DNA of 36,974 nt. It comes from an uncultured Lachnospiraceae bacterium. GTDB taxonomy: Bacteria > Bacillota > Clostridia > Lachnospirales > Lachnospiraceae. A program made the position numbers and the translations under genes. The stretch covers positions 1-36,974 of the forward strand of contig CAJTUC010000035.1 of assembly GCA_910579395.1 (NCBI GenBank), read 5' to 3'. Shown piece after piece: positions 24,392 through 33,110 of this stretch (position 1 is its first letter; each line of letters opens with the position of its first letter). The notes under the pieces were generated by a model, which was not told where the DNA came from, ran no database searches, and saw only the letters and a program-made list of their open reading frames with translations.

Positions 24392-25432
24392 TTATTTCAT
24401 GTTCGCTTCTGCAGCATCCCTTGCAGCGTCGAAGGTCGTAACATACACACTGCCGAAAGTACTTGTTTTATAGACCGGCGTAGAAGCGCCGTACTGGTTG
24501 AAATAGACATACTGCGATGTTATGTTGATATTCTCATAGACACCGTCAGCGACCACTTCGGGATTGCTGCCGTCGATGTACATTCTCTTTAAAGCCGGTT
24601 CTGTCTTGGAACTCTTCTGATAGTATATGTAATCGGAATAGACATTGAAGAAATCGACACGGTCATCTGTCAGAACTTCGATTACATCTTCGGACATATT
24701 ATAGCGGCACAGCCGGTAATTATTCTGCACATCCATATAATAAATATAGCCGTCATGAAAGATCGGATTCCAAATATCGGCGGTCCATGCGAGAGTGATG
24801 ACATCGTTTGCCGTATTTAAAGTATAGAGTGCATGGTCATTTTCTGTGCCGTTAAAGTAGATAAGGCCGTTGACATAGGAAGCCGGATTGATGACATAAT
24901 CGGCGACTTCGACTTTTTCGGATTTATCAATCTTTATTTTGCTGAGCACAGTTCCGGTTTTATTGTTGTAGTCCTGATAGTAGAGATAGCTGCCGCACAG
25001 CTGCATCGTGACGGCAAAAGTCCGGTCCAGACAGGCGGTATGTTTTCCGTCTTTTTCACTGCGGTAGATACCGGCGGTACGGCCCATGAAACCGAGTCCC
25101 TTTCCGCTCCCGTTTGAGCCGCTTTCCATATAATAATAAATATAATCGCCGCCCGCATTGATGGAAGCGACAGAGTTGCTGTTCAGTTTGACAAGTTCCG
25201 TTTCATCGGCATTCATAGAATAAAGGGCGTTATTATCATACGCATTTGCGAAAAAAACCTTGCCGTCCGATTCACAGAAAAGCCCGCCATTATTCAGATT
25301 TCCTGCGGTATTGCCGACTGTATACACATCGTTCATGGGAATTTTACCGGTAAGCATTGCGACTGCAAATAAAGCTGCCAATATACATACGACGATGCAG
25401 ATGATTATGATATTCTTTTTAGTAGTAGTCAT
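24392..25432 (-). CDS. Membrane-anchored DUF5050 (beta-propeller-like) protein
   Basis: This 346-residue protein begins with a cytoplasmic MTTTKKN, then a single hydrophobic segment (IIIICIVVCILAALFAVAMLT, about residues 8-28) that should anchor it outside the membrane. The rest is a series of repeats with IYYY, LYYQDY, IYYMDV and IYYQKSS motifs about 40-45 residues apart, as in DUF5050 domains and related beta-propellers. No catalytic motif is seen. Function is unknown, and a role in binding or sensing outside the cell is only a guess. AAAGGGG precedes the ATG. The promoter is shared, back to back, with pheA. Confidence 0.8.
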   Translation of the reverse strand: MTTTKKNIIIICIVVCILAALFAVAMLTGKIPMNDVYTVGNTAGNLNNGGLFCESDGKVFFANAYDNNALYSMNADETELVKLNSNSVASINAGGDYIYYYMESGSNGSGKGLGFMGRTAGIYRSEKDGKHTACLDRTFAVTMQLCGSYLYYQDYNNKTGTVLSKIKIDKSEKVEVADYVINPASYVNGLIYFNGTENDHALYTLNTANDVITLAWTADIWNPIFHDGYIYYMDVQNNYRLCRYNMSEDVIEVLTDDRVDFFNVYSDYIYYQKSSKTEPALKRMYIDGSNPEVVADGVYENINITSQYVYFNQYGASTPVYKTSTFGSVYVTTFDAARDAAEANMK

Positions 25433-25471
25433 AGAAAATATTCCCCTTTGCTGAACTGTTACTTTAAGTAT

Positions 25472-25500
25472 AGTATAATCTTAAACCTACTTGATAGCAA
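25472..25500 (-). promoter_or_regulatory. Promoter of the DUF5050 gene
   Basis: On the minus strand, TTGCTA (25500-25495) and TATACT (25477-25472) are 17 bp apart, about 40 bp before the start codon. Confidence 0.65.
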
Positions 25501-25519
25501 GCGAGTTTTGTTATAATAT
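25491..25519 (+). promoter_or_regulatory. Promoter candidate reading through element A into pheA
   Basis: TTGATA (25491-25496) and TAATAT (25514-25519) are 17 bp apart; a better -10, TATAAT (25512-25517), sits at a 15-bp spacing. The -35 overlaps that of the divergent DUF5050 promoter. The transcript would contain element A as its leader. Confidence 0.5.
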
Positions 25520-25541
25520 TATGGAGAGCAGATTGAATTAT

Positions 25542-25731
25542 ATTACAGATCAGGCGCCGCCCGGTCAGAGCATGGCACATCCCTTTGGCGGCACGCTTTC
25601 GCTCCGCGAAAAGCGGCAGCGGTACTAAGTTCAAAAGCCGCAAAGCGTCTTTTTCACAAAGGACCGGTGCTTTTCGAGGGCCTTCGCAGGGATGTGCCAT
25701 ACTCTGACCGGGGCGGCGCCTGATCTGTAAT
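25542..25731. repeat. Foldback element A, upstream of pheA
   Basis: This is a 190-bp inverted repeat. The left arm (25542-25583) and right arm (25689-25731) match over about 42 bases with one bulge and one mismatch, and are GC-rich. Inside is the conserved core block CACGCTTTCGCTCCGCG (25592-25608), a GGTACTAAGTTC block, and GCTTTTCGAGGGCCTTCGCA on the other side (25664-25690 region). The same arrangement occurs in B and C with different arms. It ends 27 bp before the pheA start. Confidence 0.75.
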
Positions 25732-25758
25732 TACACTATGAAGAAAGGCAAGAGAAAA

Positions 25759-26886
25759 ATGGACTTACTGGAATTGAGGAAGCAGCTGGATGAGCTGGAT
25801 GTGCAGATAGTGGCGTTGTATGAGAAGCGGATGGATATTTCTTCTCAGGTAGCGGATTATAAAATAGAAACAGGAAAAAAAGTATTTGACAGGGAGCGGG
25901 AGCTTCAGAAGCTGAGTGCGGTGAAGGAGCTGACTCATAATGAGTTTAACGGCCGCGGGATTCAGGAGTTATTCGAACAGATTATGTCGATGAGCCGGAA
26001 ACTGCAGTATAAGAAGCTTTCAGAGAGTGGAAGTCTGGGAAGACTGCCTTTTATCGGAGTGAACACACTGGATGCACAGAATGCGAGGGTCGTTTTTCAG
26101 GGGGCGGAAGGCTCTTATTCCCAAATGGCAATGCAGGCTTTTTTTGGGGAAAAAGTGAATTGTTTTCATGTGGAGACTTTCCGGGACGCCATGTGCGCGA
26201 TTGAAGAAGGCAGCGCGGATTATGCGGTGCTTCCGATTGAAAACTCCACGGCCGGCATTGTAAATGAAATATATGACCTTCTGGTGGAATTTGAAAATTA
26301 TATTGTAGGAGAGCAGATCATCCGTATCGAGCACTGTCTGATGGGCGTGCCGGGAACAGATCTTTCACAGATCCGCACAGTTTATTCACATCCGCAGTCT
26401 TTAATGCAAAGCACTCGTTATTTAAATGATCATGCCTCCTGGCAGCAGATCAGTATGCAGAATAATGCTTTTGCGGCAAGAAAGGTCATGGAGGACAGGG
26501 ATAAAAGTCAGGCGGCCATAGCCAGTGAGCAGGCGGCCCAAATTTACGGTCTGGAGATTTTGGAGCGGGGCGTGAATCATTCCCATACAAATTCCACGCG
26601 GTTCATTGTTGTAACGAATCAGAAAGTCTTTTTGAAGAAAGCGGGTAAGGTCAGCATTTGTTTTGAGATACCGCATGAAAGCGGTTCGCTGTATCATATG
26701 CTTTCCCATTTTATTTATAATGACCTGAATATGACGAAAATCGAGAGCCGGCCGATTGAGGACCGGAACTGGGAATATCGGTTTTTTATCGATTTTGATG
26801 GAAATCTGGCGGACAGTGCAGTGAAGAATGCGCTCAGAGGGCTTCGGGAAGAGGCGCGGAATATGAGGATTTTGGGAAATTACTAG
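25759..26886 (+). CDS. pheA: Bifunctional chorismate mutase/prephenate dehydratase
   Basis: This 375-residue enzyme converts chorismate to prephenate and then to phenylpyruvate for phenylalanine synthesis. The AroQ-type chorismate mutase covers about residues 1-85 (LLELRKQLDELDVQIVALYEKR). Prephenate dehydratase follows (about 105-285), with FQGAEGSYSQMA, VLPIENSTAGIVNEIYDLL, YSHPQSLMQS and the catalytic NSTRF. The ACT domain (about 295-370) has ESRPIEDRNWEYRF for Phe feedback. ATG at 25759 is chosen, as AAAGG stands 10 bases upstream; the ATG at 25738 has no RBS. The gene is bracketed by foldback elements A and B. Confidence 0.96.
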   Translation: MDLLELRKQLDELDVQIVALYEKRMDISSQVADYKIETGKKVFDRERELQKLSAVKELTHNEFNGRGIQELFEQIMSMSRKLQYKKLSESGSLGRLPFIGVNTLDAQNARVVFQGAEGSYSQMAMQAFFGEKVNCFHVETFRDAMCAIEEGSADYAVLPIENSTAGIVNEIYDLLVEFENYIVGEQIIRIEHCLMGVPGTDLSQIRTVYSHPQSLMQSTRYLNDHASWQQISMQNNAFAARKVMEDRDKSQAAIASEQAAQIYGLEILERGVNHSHTNSTRFIVVTNQKVFLKKAGKVSICFEIPHESGSLYHMLSHFIYNDLNMTKIESRPIEDRNWEYRFFIDFDGNLADSAVKNALRGLREEARNMRILGNY

Positions 26887-26893
26887 ATAGGTT

Positions 26894-27061
26894 GCTGCGT
26901 TTCGGACGGAGGCCCGGCAGAGCATGTCCCTGCGAAGGCCCTTGAAAAACGTCGGCACTTAGCGAGGTTCTTCACGAGCTTAGTGCCGTTACGATTTTTC
27001 GCGGAGCGCAAGCGTGCCTTCAAAGGGACATGCTCTGCCGGGCCTCCGTCCGAAACGCAGC
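26894..27061. repeat. Foldback element B, between pheA and the DUF815 gene
   Basis: This is a 168-bp inverted repeat with perfectly complementary 38-base arms (26894-26931 and 27024-27061). The core is in the opposite orientation to A and C: the conserved block reads CGCGGAGCGCAAGCGTG at 27000-27016. A central stem, CGGCACTTAGC/GCTTAGTGCCG, closes the tip. It begins 7 bp after the pheA stop codon and ends 33 bp before the next start. Confidence 0.75.
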
Positions 27062-27094
27062 GTGAGAATGAACAAAAAGGAGCAGATAGTAAAA

Positions 27095-28375
27095 ATGAGA
27101 ATCGAGGAGTTGATCATCTATAAAGATTTTGCACAGGGGGATCTGCTGCATGATATGGTATATCTGATGGAACATTATCGGGAGGAGAAGGACAGGGCGC
27201 TTTTTTATGACTGTATGCACGGCCTGCTGGAACTTGCGGCTTCGCATGGCTTTTATGGAAATCTTTGGCACTGTTATCTGACAAATCTGCTCGTGAATAA
27301 CGAGAACAGCTACAGCATGGCCTGTGAGATTCGGGGAAATGTGGAAGGAACCATTAATGAGATGGCGCTGCATGATATCCGGATTTTCAAGGAATTATAC
27401 GACTATGATTTTACGGAAATGATGCAGGTGCTTCAGGTTCCGGAATTCAAACTGGCGCTTTCCTATGTGAGCTGTTCGCAGAAGAGCAGGGTGTACAATA
27501 CCCGTATCCGGGACAGAATCTGTAACCTTGCCAAGCGGTTCAATGCGGATGATACGCCGGAGGCGATGAAGGATACGCTGACGGAATTTTATAAAGATTA
27601 CGGCGTGGGCCGATTTGGTTTACATAAGGCATTTCGTGTCAGACACGATGAAACGGGTGCGGTGATCGAGCCGATTTTGAATATCGCCCATGTGCATCTG
27701 GATGATCTGGTGGGGTATGAGATTCCAAAGAAAAAGCTGATTGATAACACAGAGGCTTTTGTGAAAGGGAAAAAGGCGAATAACTGTCTGTTGTTCGGAG
27801 ATGCCGGGACCGGAAAATCATCCAGCATCAAAGCGATAGCTAATCAATATTATGACAGAGGACTGCGCATTATCGAAATATACAAGCACCAGTTCCAGGA
27901 TTTGAACGATGTGATCTCCCAGATCAAGGACCGGAACTATAAGTTCATCATCTATATGGATGATTTAAGCTTTGAAGATTTTGAAATCGAATATAAGTAT
28001 CTGAAGGCGGTCATCGAGGGCGGTTTGGAGAAAAAGCCGGAAAACGTGTTGATCTATGCGACGTCTAACAGAAGGCATCTGGTGCGCGAGAAGTTCAGCG
28101 ATAAGGAAGAGCGGCGGGATGATCTTCACGCGGGCGATACGGTACAGGAGAAGTTATCGCTTGTTTCCCGTTTCGGTGTGACGATCTTTTTCTGCGGGCC
28201 GGATAAAAAACAATTTCAGCAGATAGTCGAGACATTGGCGCAGCGGCATGGTATTATAATGGATAGGGAGGAACTGCTCCTTGCGGCCAATAAATGGGAA
28301 CTTGCCCACGGCGGGCTTTCGGGAAGGACGGCTCAGCAGTTCATTGATTATTTATTGGGTGGAATAGAAGATTGA
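27095..28375 (+). CDS. DUF815-family AAA+-like ATPase
   Basis: This 426-residue cytoplasmic protein carries an ATPase domain of the DUF815 family. Helical sequence fills the first 200 residues. The Walker A is LLFGDAGTGKSSSIKAIANQY (about residue 235), the Walker B-like segment is FIIYMDDLSFEDFE, then LIYATSNRRHLVREKF (sensor 1 region), and a C-terminal SGRTAQQFIDYLL. The family's role is not established. The ATG at 27095 is preferred because AAAAAGGAG lies 12 bases before it. Earlier starts at 27068 or inside element B lack a site. The gene leads the ppx-ppk1 cluster. Confidence 0.86.
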   Translation: MRIEELIIYKDFAQGDLLHDMVYLMEHYREEKDRALFYDCMHGLLELAASHGFYGNLWHCYLTNLLVNNENSYSMACEIRGNVEGTINEMALHDIRIFKELYDYDFTEMMQVLQVPEFKLALSYVSCSQKSRVYNTRIRDRICNLAKRFNADDTPEAMKDTLTEFYKDYGVGRFGLHKAFRVRHDETGAVIEPILNIAHVHLDDLVGYEIPKKKLIDNTEAFVKGKKANNCLLFGDAGTGKSSSIKAIANQYYDRGLRIIEIYKHQFQDLNDVISQIKDRNYKFIIYMDDLSFEDFEIEYKYLKAVIEGGLEKKPENVLIYATSNRRHLVREKFSDKEERRDDLHAGDTVQEKLSLVSRFGVTIFFCGPDKKQFQQIVETLAQRHGIIMDREELLLAANKWELAHGGLSGRTAQQFIDYLLGGIED

Positions 28376-28403
28376 CAGGCTGAAAGAGATGGGGGAATCT
28401 AAC

Positions 28404-29945
28404 ATGAAAACTTTTGCGGCAATCGATGTCGGCTCTTACGAATTGTCGATGAAAATATTTGAAGTATCCAAGCAGAACGGACTGCGGGAAATCGATTGTA
28501 TCAGGCATCGTATCGATTTGGGTACGGATACTTATGCTACCGGTAAGATCGGTTATGGCAGAGTCAACGAATTATGCCGGGTGCTGCGGGAATATAAAGA
28601 TATTATGACCGGTTATCGGGTGGATGACTATAAGGCTTACGGTACGAGCGCCATCCGTGAGATGGAAAATAAGATTATTGTCCTCGATCAGATAGAACAG
28701 CGGACAGGTATTAAAATAGAAGTACTGAGCAATTCCGAACAGCGTTTTCTGGATTATAAATCAGTTGCTTCCAAAGGAAAGGTCTTTAACAAGATCATAG
28801 AAAAGGAGACCGCCATTCTGGATATCGGCGGCGGAAGCATTCAGATTTCGCTCTTTGTAAAAGATTCTCTTGTGACGACACAGAATATGCGGCTGGGCAT
28901 TTTGCGGCTGCAGGATAATATGAGCCATCTGAACCTGAAACCGAGCCAGTATGAAAATATCATCGATGAATTTATCAGCTCACAGCTCGCCGTTTTTAAG
29001 AAACTGTATTTAAAAGACAGGGCGATTGAGAATATTATTGTCGTGGATGACTATATTTCTGCGGTGGTGAAACGGAAGATGGCACATCTTGCAGATGACT
29101 GTATTGAAGCCTCTGTACTCGATGCTTTTATGAAAACGATACGGGAAAAATCCATGAGCGAGGCCGCTAGAATACTGGATATGCCGGAAGAAAATATTCC
29201 GCTTCTTTATATTTCCAGCGTGCTGTTGAACCGCGTCACCAAGGTGATGAGTGCTAAAATGATCTGGGTGCCGGGTGTGGCCTTATGCGACGGGATTGCA
29301 TATGAATATGGAGAAAAGAATAAGCTCATCAAAGCGAATCATGACTTTGAACAGGATATCATCGCCTGTGCACAGAATATCAGCAAGCGGTATATGGGAA
29401 GTAAGCGCAGAAGCGAAACACTTGAAAAAATCGCGTTGACGATTTACGACAGTATGCGGAAGGTACACGGACTGGGCAAAAGAGAACGACTGTTATTGCA
29501 GCTTGCGACAATTTTGCATGACTGTGGCAAATATATCAGCCTGACGAATCTCGGCGAATGCTCCTACAATATTATTATGTCAACTGAAATCATAGGGCTT
29601 TCTCATATTGAGCGGGAAATCGTGGCCAATACGGTCAAGTATAATCATATAGATTTTGATTATTATGAGATGATAGGGCAGAATGCCGATCTTGATAAAG
29701 ACGCTTATCTGAAAATTGCGAAGCTGACGGCAATTTTGAAGATTGCAAACGGTCTTGACAGAAGCCATAAGCAGAAATTCAAAGATGTTAAGACAGTGTT
29801 GAAAGAAGAAGAACTGGTCATTACAATCGATACACCGGTGGATATTACCCTGGAAAAAGGAATGTTCTGCAAGAGAGCGGAATTTTTTGAAGAGGTATAC
29901 AGCGTAAAGCCGGTCATCCGGCAGAAAGGCGGAAATTTTATTTAA
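28404..29945 (+). CDS. Exopolyphosphatase/guanosine pentaphosphate phosphatase with HD domain
   Basis: This 513-residue Ppx/GppA enzyme should remove terminal phosphates from polyphosphate and/or convert pppGpp to ppGpp. The two-lobed ASKHA core has FAAIDVGSYELSMKIFE at the start, YGTSAIREM, and ILDIGGGSIQISLF near residue 140. From about residue 330 a C-terminal HD-type domain follows, with LQLATILHDCGKYIS. The ATG at 28404 follows GGGGGAAT. The ATG at 28389 is upstream of that site. It lies 27 bp before ppk1, so synthesis and breakdown of polyphosphate are transcribed together. Ppx versus GppA activity cannot be told from sequence. Confidence 0.9.
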   Translation: MKTFAAIDVGSYELSMKIFEVSKQNGLREIDCIRHRIDLGTDTYATGKIGYGRVNELCRVLREYKDIMTGYRVDDYKAYGTSAIREMENKIIVLDQIEQRTGIKIEVLSNSEQRFLDYKSVASKGKVFNKIIEKETAILDIGGGSIQISLFVKDSLVTTQNMRLGILRLQDNMSHLNLKPSQYENIIDEFISSQLAVFKKLYLKDRAIENIIVVDDYISAVVKRKMAHLADDCIEASVLDAFMKTIREKSMSEAARILDMPEENIPLLYISSVLLNRVTKVMSAKMIWVPGVALCDGIAYEYGEKNKLIKANHDFEQDIIACAQNISKRYMGSKRRSETLEKIALTIYDSMRKVHGLGKRERLLLQLATILHDCGKYISLTNLGECSYNIIMSTEIIGLSHIEREIVANTVKYNHIDFDYYEMIGQNADLDKDAYLKIAKLTAILKIANGLDRSHKQKFKDVKTVLKEEELVITIDTPVDITLEKGMFCKRAEFFEEVYSVKPVIRQKGGNFI

Positions 29946-29972
29946 AAGGGGAAAGGACAGGATAAAAGAGGT

Positions 29973-32102
29973 ATGGCTGAAAAATCAGAATTTTCAAAAG
30001 CAGAGTATTATACGAACAGAGAACTGAGCTGGCTTCTTTTTGACAAAAGGGTCTTGAGCGAGGCGGAAGATAAAAAACTACCGTTATTTGAACGTTTGAA
30101 GTTTTTGAGCATTTCGGCGTCGAATCTGGATGAATTTTTTATGGTCCGGGTGGCGTCGCTGAAGGATATGGTCAATGCCGGATATACGAAAAAGGATATT
30201 GCGGGCCTGACACCTAAGGAACAGCTCGCGAGGGTGAACCAGAAGACGCACGAGCTGGTGAAGCGGCAATATGCCGTATACAATCATTCGCTTCTGCCAC
30301 AGCTCTTGGAAAACGGGCTGAGACTGGTCGGACACCATGAAGAATTGACGAAAGAGGAAGCGGCTTATGTAGATTCCTATTTTGAGGATAATGTTTATTC
30401 CGTGCTGACGCCGATGGCGGTTGATTCTTCCAGGCCTTTTCCGTTGATTCGCAATAAAACGCTGAATATTGGGGCATTGGTAAAGAAAAAGAGCGGAGAG
30501 GGCGATTTGGAGTTTGCCACTGTGCAGGTGCCGAGCGTGCTGTCCAGAATCGTTTCCATACCGGCGAAAGAAGGAAGAGCAGTCATTCTTCTCGAAGAAG
30601 TCATTGAGCGGAATATCCATAAGCTTTTTCTGAATTATGATATTGTCTGTGCCTATCCCTTCCGTATCATGCGGAATGCGGGCTTGCTGATCGAGGAAGA
30701 AGAAGCGGGAGACTTACTGGTGGAAATCGAGAAGCAGTTGAAAAAGAGACAATGGGGTCAGGCAATCCGGCTGGAAGTCGAGGAAGGCATGGATGCGCGG
30801 CTGCTCAAAATCATTCAGAATGAACTTCATATCGGCGGGGAGGATATCTATCCGATAGGCGGCCCGCTGGATATCACCTTTTTAATAAAGATGTATGGAA
30901 TGGACGGTTTCGATCATTTGAGGGAACATAGCTACAAAGGAGACTGGCCGGTGCCGGAACTTCCGGAAGATGCGGATATCTTTTCCTGCATCCGGAAAGA
31001 AGATATTTTGATGTATCATCCTTATCAGACATTTGAGCCGGTCGTTCGTTTTATCAGACAGGCGGCCAAAGACCCGGATGTGCTTGCAATCAAGCAGACA
31101 TTGTACAGAGTCAGCGGCAACTCGCCGATCATTGCGGCGCTGGAGCAGGCGGCCGACAATGGAAAGCAGGTTTCCGTTCTGGTAGAATTGAAGGCGCGGT
31201 TCGATGAAGAGAACAATATCGTCTGGGCAAGAAGGCTGGAAAAAGCGGGGTGTCACGTTATCTATGGTCTGGTCGGCTTAAAGACTCACAGCAAGATCAC
31301 GTTGGTTGTCCGGCGGGAGGAGAACGGCATCCGGCGGTATGTGCATCTCGGAACGGGGAACTATAATGATTCTACCGCCAGGCTGTATACGGATATCGGG
31401 CTTTTGACCTGTTCGGAGACGATTGGCGAGGATGCGACGGCGGTATTCAATATGCTTTCCGGTTATTCGGAGCCGCGTTCCTGGAATAAGCTGTCATTGG
31501 CGCCGCTTTGGTTAAAGGACAGATTCCGCTATTTGATCGCAAGGGAAAAGGAACATGCCATACATGGCCGGCCGGCTAGAATTATTGCCAAGATGAATGC
31601 GTTGTGTGATAAAGATATCATTGAGGCGCTCTATGAGGCGAGTACGGCCGGCGTAAAGATTGAACTCATCATCCGGGGAATCTGCTGTCTGAAAGCAGGC
31701 CAGCCCGGTATCAGCGAGAATATCAGTGTCCGCTCCATTGTCGGAAATTATCTGGAGCATGCCAGAATTTTCTATTTCGAAAATGACGGAAGGCCGGAAT
31801 ATTACTGTGCCAGTGCGGACTGGATGCCACGGAATCTGGACAGACGCGTGGAAATCATGTTCCCAATTGAAAAGCCGGAGCTTCAGGAGAAAATCATGCG
31901 GATTCTGGAATATCAGCTGCGGGACACAGTAAAGGCGCATATTCTGCTTCCGGATGATACCTATGCAAAAGTTGACAGGCGTGGAAAAGAGAAATTCAAT
32001 TCCCAGCTTACGTTCTGTGAAGTGGCGCAGGCATGCGCAAGAAAGCAGGAAGAGGCGGCCGACAGACGGATATTTATTCCCGAAACGAGCCATAACGGTT
32101 AG
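29973..32102 (+). CDS. ppk1: Polyphosphate kinase 1
   Basis: This 709-residue enzyme makes long-chain polyphosphate from ATP. The N-terminal domain begins YYTNRELSWLLFDKRVL and has SISASNLDEFFMVRVASLKD. The two C-terminal PLD-like domains carry the autophosphorylated histidine in GLKTHSKITLVVRRE and the second histidine in YLEHARIFYFENDGRPEYYCASADWMPRNLDRRVE. Length and motif order are normal. The RBS (AAGAGG) is unusually close to the ATG. An AAAGGGGAAAGG tract further up may serve instead. It sits with ppx in one operon. Confidence 0.96.
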   Translation: MAEKSEFSKAEYYTNRELSWLLFDKRVLSEAEDKKLPLFERLKFLSISASNLDEFFMVRVASLKDMVNAGYTKKDIAGLTPKEQLARVNQKTHELVKRQYAVYNHSLLPQLLENGLRLVGHHEELTKEEAAYVDSYFEDNVYSVLTPMAVDSSRPFPLIRNKTLNIGALVKKKSGEGDLEFATVQVPSVLSRIVSIPAKEGRAVILLEEVIERNIHKLFLNYDIVCAYPFRIMRNAGLLIEEEEAGDLLVEIEKQLKKRQWGQAIRLEVEEGMDARLLKIIQNELHIGGEDIYPIGGPLDITFLIKMYGMDGFDHLREHSYKGDWPVPELPEDADIFSCIRKEDILMYHPYQTFEPVVRFIRQAAKDPDVLAIKQTLYRVSGNSPIIAALEQAADNGKQVSVLVELKARFDEENNIVWARRLEKAGCHVIYGLVGLKTHSKITLVVRREENGIRRYVHLGTGNYNDSTARLYTDIGLLTCSETIGEDATAVFNMLSGYSEPRSWNKLSLAPLWLKDRFRYLIAREKEHAIHGRPARIIAKMNALCDKDIIEALYEASTAGVKIELIIRGICCLKAGQPGISENISVRSIVGNYLEHARIFYFENDGRPEYYCASADWMPRNLDRRVEIMFPIEKPELQEKIMRILEYQLRDTVKAHILLPDDTYAKVDRRGKEKFNSQLTFCEVAQACARKQEEAADRRIFIPETSHNG

Positions 32103-32202
32103 CGTGGGAAGAACTTCTGACTTGCATGACAGATTAGTTTTACACATGTTCTGTACCTGCGGTCCAGCGTTCGTAAATTGAAAGAAAGGCATGGTTATTA
32201 AC

Positions 32203-32799
32203 ATGAAGATTATATTGGCATCGGCCTCTCCTAGGAGAAAAGAACTGCTGAAACAGATCGGGCTTTCTTTTAAGACAATGCCCAGTATGAAGGAAGAGGT
32301 CATCAGCAAAGAAGCACCAGAAGAAATCGTAGAGGAATTATCTTATCAGAAGGCGGTCGATATCTGCGGCCGGTTGTCGGAGACGATGAAAGAGGATTTT
32401 GTCGTCATCGGCGCGGATACGGTGGTATCCTGTTGGAACAAAATTCTTGGGAAGCCGAAAGATAAGGAAGAAGCTTTTGATATGCTGTGGGAATTGCAGG
32501 GAAAGAGCCATCAGGTCTATACAGGTGTGACGCTTGCCTGGAAATATGCGGATATGCCGGCAATGTTCCATACTTTTCATGAGTGTACGGATGTTACCGT
32601 CTTCCCAATGACGGAAGAAGAAATAGAGCGTTACATCGATTCAGGCGAACCGATGGATAAGGCAGGAGCTTATGCGATACAGGGACGGTTCGCAGCCTAT
32701 ATTCAGGGTATCTGCGGCGATTATGCAAATGTTGTCGGGCTGCCCGTGGGAAGAGTGTATCAGGAGCTCAGGCAAAGAGAGATGCTGGAAACATTATAA
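32203..32799 (+). CDS. maf: Maf-family nucleotide pyrophosphatase
   Basis: This 198-residue protein is a Maf/HAM1-like nucleotide pyrophosphatase that hydrolyses dTTP, UTP or modified NTPs and is linked to septum inhibition in Bacillus. Motifs: ILASASPRRKELLKQIGL at the start, VVIGADTVVSCWNKILGKPKD, and the C-terminal GICGDYANVVGLPVGRVY. The ATG at 32203 gives the canonical N-terminus. The ATG at 32191 abuts the AAAGG site. No promoter is evident in the 100 bp after ppk1, so it may be read from that operon. Confidence 0.92.
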   Translation: MKIILASASPRRKELLKQIGLSFKTMPSMKEEVISKEAPEEIVEELSYQKAVDICGRLSETMKEDFVVIGADTVVSCWNKILGKPKDKEEAFDMLWELQGKSHQVYTGVTLAWKYADMPAMFHTFHECTDVTVFPMTEEEIERYIDSGEPMDKAGAYAIQGRFAAYIQGICGDYANVVGLPVGRVYQELRQREMLETL

Positions 32800-32852
32800 T
32801 TTAATAACACTTGTAATGCAATGAACAGAGATTGCGAAAGGAGAGGGTTACA

Positions 32853-33110
32853 ATGTTCGATGATGCGGTATTACAATGTTTTTTGAAGAAACAAAGTCAG
32901 CTTTTTCCGGAGAATGTGGCGGAAACACTGGAAGAGGCAGATAACTTTCTGGAGGAATGTATGGCCGTTGTCGTAAATTCTGTGAGAGAAGTATGGGAAT
33001 ACTTCGACGAGCAGGGTGTGGATATGGAAGGTGCAGGAGAAGATGAAATACTGGATGCCGATGAAGTGTTCGATGTCGGGGACGGAAGATATTTGATTGT
33101 AGAATGCTAG
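32853..33110 (+). CDS. Small acidic protein of unknown function
   Basis: This is an 85-residue, strongly acidic, apparently helical protein (MFDDAVLQCFLKKQSQLF, then EEADNFLEECMAVVVNSVREVWEYF). It has a Glu/Asp-rich middle and a short C-terminal strand-like end (VGDGRYLIVEC). I do not recognise it. There is no signal peptide or membrane segment. An excellent AAAGGAGAGG site precedes the ATG, which argues that it is a real gene. It follows maf by 53 bp and ends where a run of short palindromes begins. Confidence 0.7.
   Translation: MFDDAVLQCFLKKQSQLFPENVAETLEEADNFLEECMAVVVNSVREVWEYFDEQGVDMEGAGEDEILDADEVFDVGDGRYLIVEC

Noticed and set aside
25489..25500. ACTTGATAGCAA, similar to the 12-mer flanking element D
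   Set aside because: It differs by one base, is not paired with a second copy around element A, and is explained by the two overlapping -35 hexamers.
25464..25700. 78-residue minus-strand ORF covering element A
   Set aside because: It spans the inverted repeat and the DUF5050 promoter, has no ribosome binding site, and its only conserved part is the repeat core. It is discussed as a finding and not called as a gene.
25520..25758. T-box or Phe leader attenuator for pheA
   Set aside because: No T-box sequence, Phe-rich leader peptide or terminator with T-run is visible. The space is taken up by element A.
27014..27094. Earlier starts for the DUF815 gene (GTG 27014, ATG 27068)
   Set aside because: The first lies within element B and the second lacks a ribosome binding site. 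AAAAAGGAG selects 27095.
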